7,771 nucleotides of DNA from Candidatus Sigynarchaeota archaeon (lineage in GTDB: Archaea; Asgardarchaeota; Jordarchaeia; Jordarchaeales; Jordarchaeaceae), in NCBI GenBank assembly GCA_030587505.1, contig JAUQYY010000167.1, forward strand, positions 1 to 7,771, in the 5' to 3' direction. The position numbers and the translations under genes are program-made. This document shows positions 6,939 through 7,771 of this stretch, piece after piece. The notes under the pieces are model-generated. The model searched no databases. It had not been told where the DNA came from and was given only the letters and a program-made list of their open reading frames with translations. How positions within the stretch are numbered: position 1 is the stretch's first letter; the number at the start of each line of letters is the position of its first letter.

Positions 6939-7771
6939 TTGTCTGATGTTGAGAAGATTCACAGGTATATTGATGAGCACTTTGATGAGCACGTAAGGAG
7001 GGTGCAGGAGTATCTCAGGCAGCCGAGCATTTCCCAGACGGGTGAGGGGATGAAAGAAACCGCGGAGATGACGCGTGATTATCTGAGGGATTTGCTGGGT
7101 GCTGAGTCCACGATTGATTCCACTTCGGGTTACCCCGTGGTCTATGGGGAACTCAGGTCCAGGTCGAGTGATCGGTGGATGTTTGTGTATGGGATGTATG
7201 ATACTCAGCCGGTGGAGCCTTTGGATGAGTGGACGTCGCCGCCGTTTGAGGCGAGGATTGTGGACGATCGAATAATTGCGAGGGGCGCCATTAACAGTAA
7301 GGGGCCGTTCATGGCTGCGCTTAACGCTTTACAGGCGATTCAGGAGGTTACCGGGGATCTGCCCTTTAACTTCGTTTTTGGTGTGGAGGGTGAGGAGGAA
7401 CAGGCGAGTGTTCACCTGCCGGAGTGGGCTGAGAAAAGGGAGAGTGAGTTGAAAAGGTGTGAGGCTATGGGTATGTGGATGCCGAGTCAAGCCTTTCCGG
7501 GTGCTCCTCCAGCTTTAATTCTCGGCCTTAAGGGTATAGTGTACTTGGAGCTTGAGTGTAGGACGAATCCTATGGATGTGCACTCGAGCAACGCGAACGT
7601 GCTTCCGAATCCGGTTTGGCGCCTGGTTTGGGCTTTGAACACTATGCGTGGGCAGGATGAGGTGTTGATTGAGGGATTCTACGAAAACGTTGAGCCGCCC
7701 TCCCCTGAGGATTTGGAGCTGGTTGACAGGCACGCCGAATTGCTGGTTAAGGCTTTAACCGCCTCCTACCA
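6939..7771 (+). CDS. M20-family peptidase homologue with altered metal site, partial (3' end outside window)
   Basis: The first 277 residues of an M20/M25/M40-family metallohydrolase homologue (carboxypeptidase, dipeptidase or amidohydrolase type). It begins LSDVEKIHRYIDEHFDEHVRRV, typical of the family's N-terminal helix. Alignment to the family by eye gives FVYGMYDTQPV at 82-92 (family YGHYDVQPV), RGAINSKG at 115-122 (family RGxxDxKG), FGVEGEEEQAS at 147-157 (family FEGEEEIGS), WMPSQAF...PALILGLKG at 180-197 (family ISDTGxF...GLRG) and NPMDVHSSNANVLPNP at 211-226 (family DLHSGxYGGxxxNP). Glutamates E153/E154 and the lid-domain H215 are kept. The first metal-binding His is Met86, the bridging Asp is Asn119 and the second-site Asp is Pro182. 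The frame is otherwise intact and codon-biased, so it does not look like a decaying pseudogene. It may be a non-catalytic or repurposed paralogue. The last metal ligand lies beyond the window. Confidence 0.88.
   Translation, partial: MSDVEKIHRYIDEHFDEHVRRVQEYLRQPSISQTGEGMKETAEMTRDYLRDLLGAESTIDSTSGYPVVYGELRSRSSDRWMFVYGMYDTQPVEPLDEWTSPPFEARIVDDRIIARGAINSKGPFMAALNALQAIQEVTGDLPFNFVFGVEGEEEQASVHLPEWAEKRESELKRCEAMGMWMPSQAFPGAPPALILGLKGIVYLELECRTNPMDVHSSNANVLPNPVWRLVWALNTMRGQDEVLIEGFYENVEPPSPEDLELVDRHAELLVKALTASY

Overview
The window comes from an archaeon. The first ~1.04 kb is the 3' part of an archaeal 23S rRNA, and its segment around 540-700 follows the crenarchaeal/TACK-type pattern rather than the euryarchaeal or bacterial one. 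The genes downstream have archaeal TATA-box promoters, GGTG/GGAGG-type ribosome binding sites and T-rich stop tracts. A TACK-group lineage is the best guess, possibly a Bathyarchaeia-like uncultured one. That placement is inference; no full-length marker gene is present.

Layout: (1) 1-~1042, 23S rRNA 3' end, followed by a short hairpin and a T-rich terminator near 1112-1142. No 5S or tRNA gene was recognised after it. (2) ~1228-1505, a GC-rich island between T/G-rich flanks, with its own TATA-like box, a perfect 12-bp stem and a following T-tract. This looks like an unidentified structured RNA gene. (3) 1501-1683, a nearly A-free T/G tract. (4) Three plus-strand genes, each with its own predicted promoter: a HAD-family hydrolase, a PfkB/ribokinase-family kinase, and a long MtnA-like aldose-1-phosphate isomerase of the eIF2B-alpha superfamily. 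(5) Convergent to these, a phenylacetate-CoA-ligase-family (PaaK) adenylate-forming enzyme on the minus strand. (6) Divergent from paaK, the first 277 codons of an M20-family peptidase homologue that runs off the window and lacks several of the usual metal ligands.

The kinase and MtnA-like isomerase, perhaps with the HAD phosphatase, would fit salvage of ribose, 5-deoxyribose or methylthioribose phosphates released from nucleosides. The substrates cannot be fixed from sequence. PaaK and the M20 homologue have no visible link to that pathway.

The most unusual signal is compositional. Each transcription unit begins with a coding strand strongly depleted of A and C (G/T-ending codons) and drifts toward A/C-ending codons at its 3' end. 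This gives a sawtooth in keto content along the window. One reset lies inside the paaK reading frame, at an in-frame ATG preceded by a good Shine-Dalgarno sequence.
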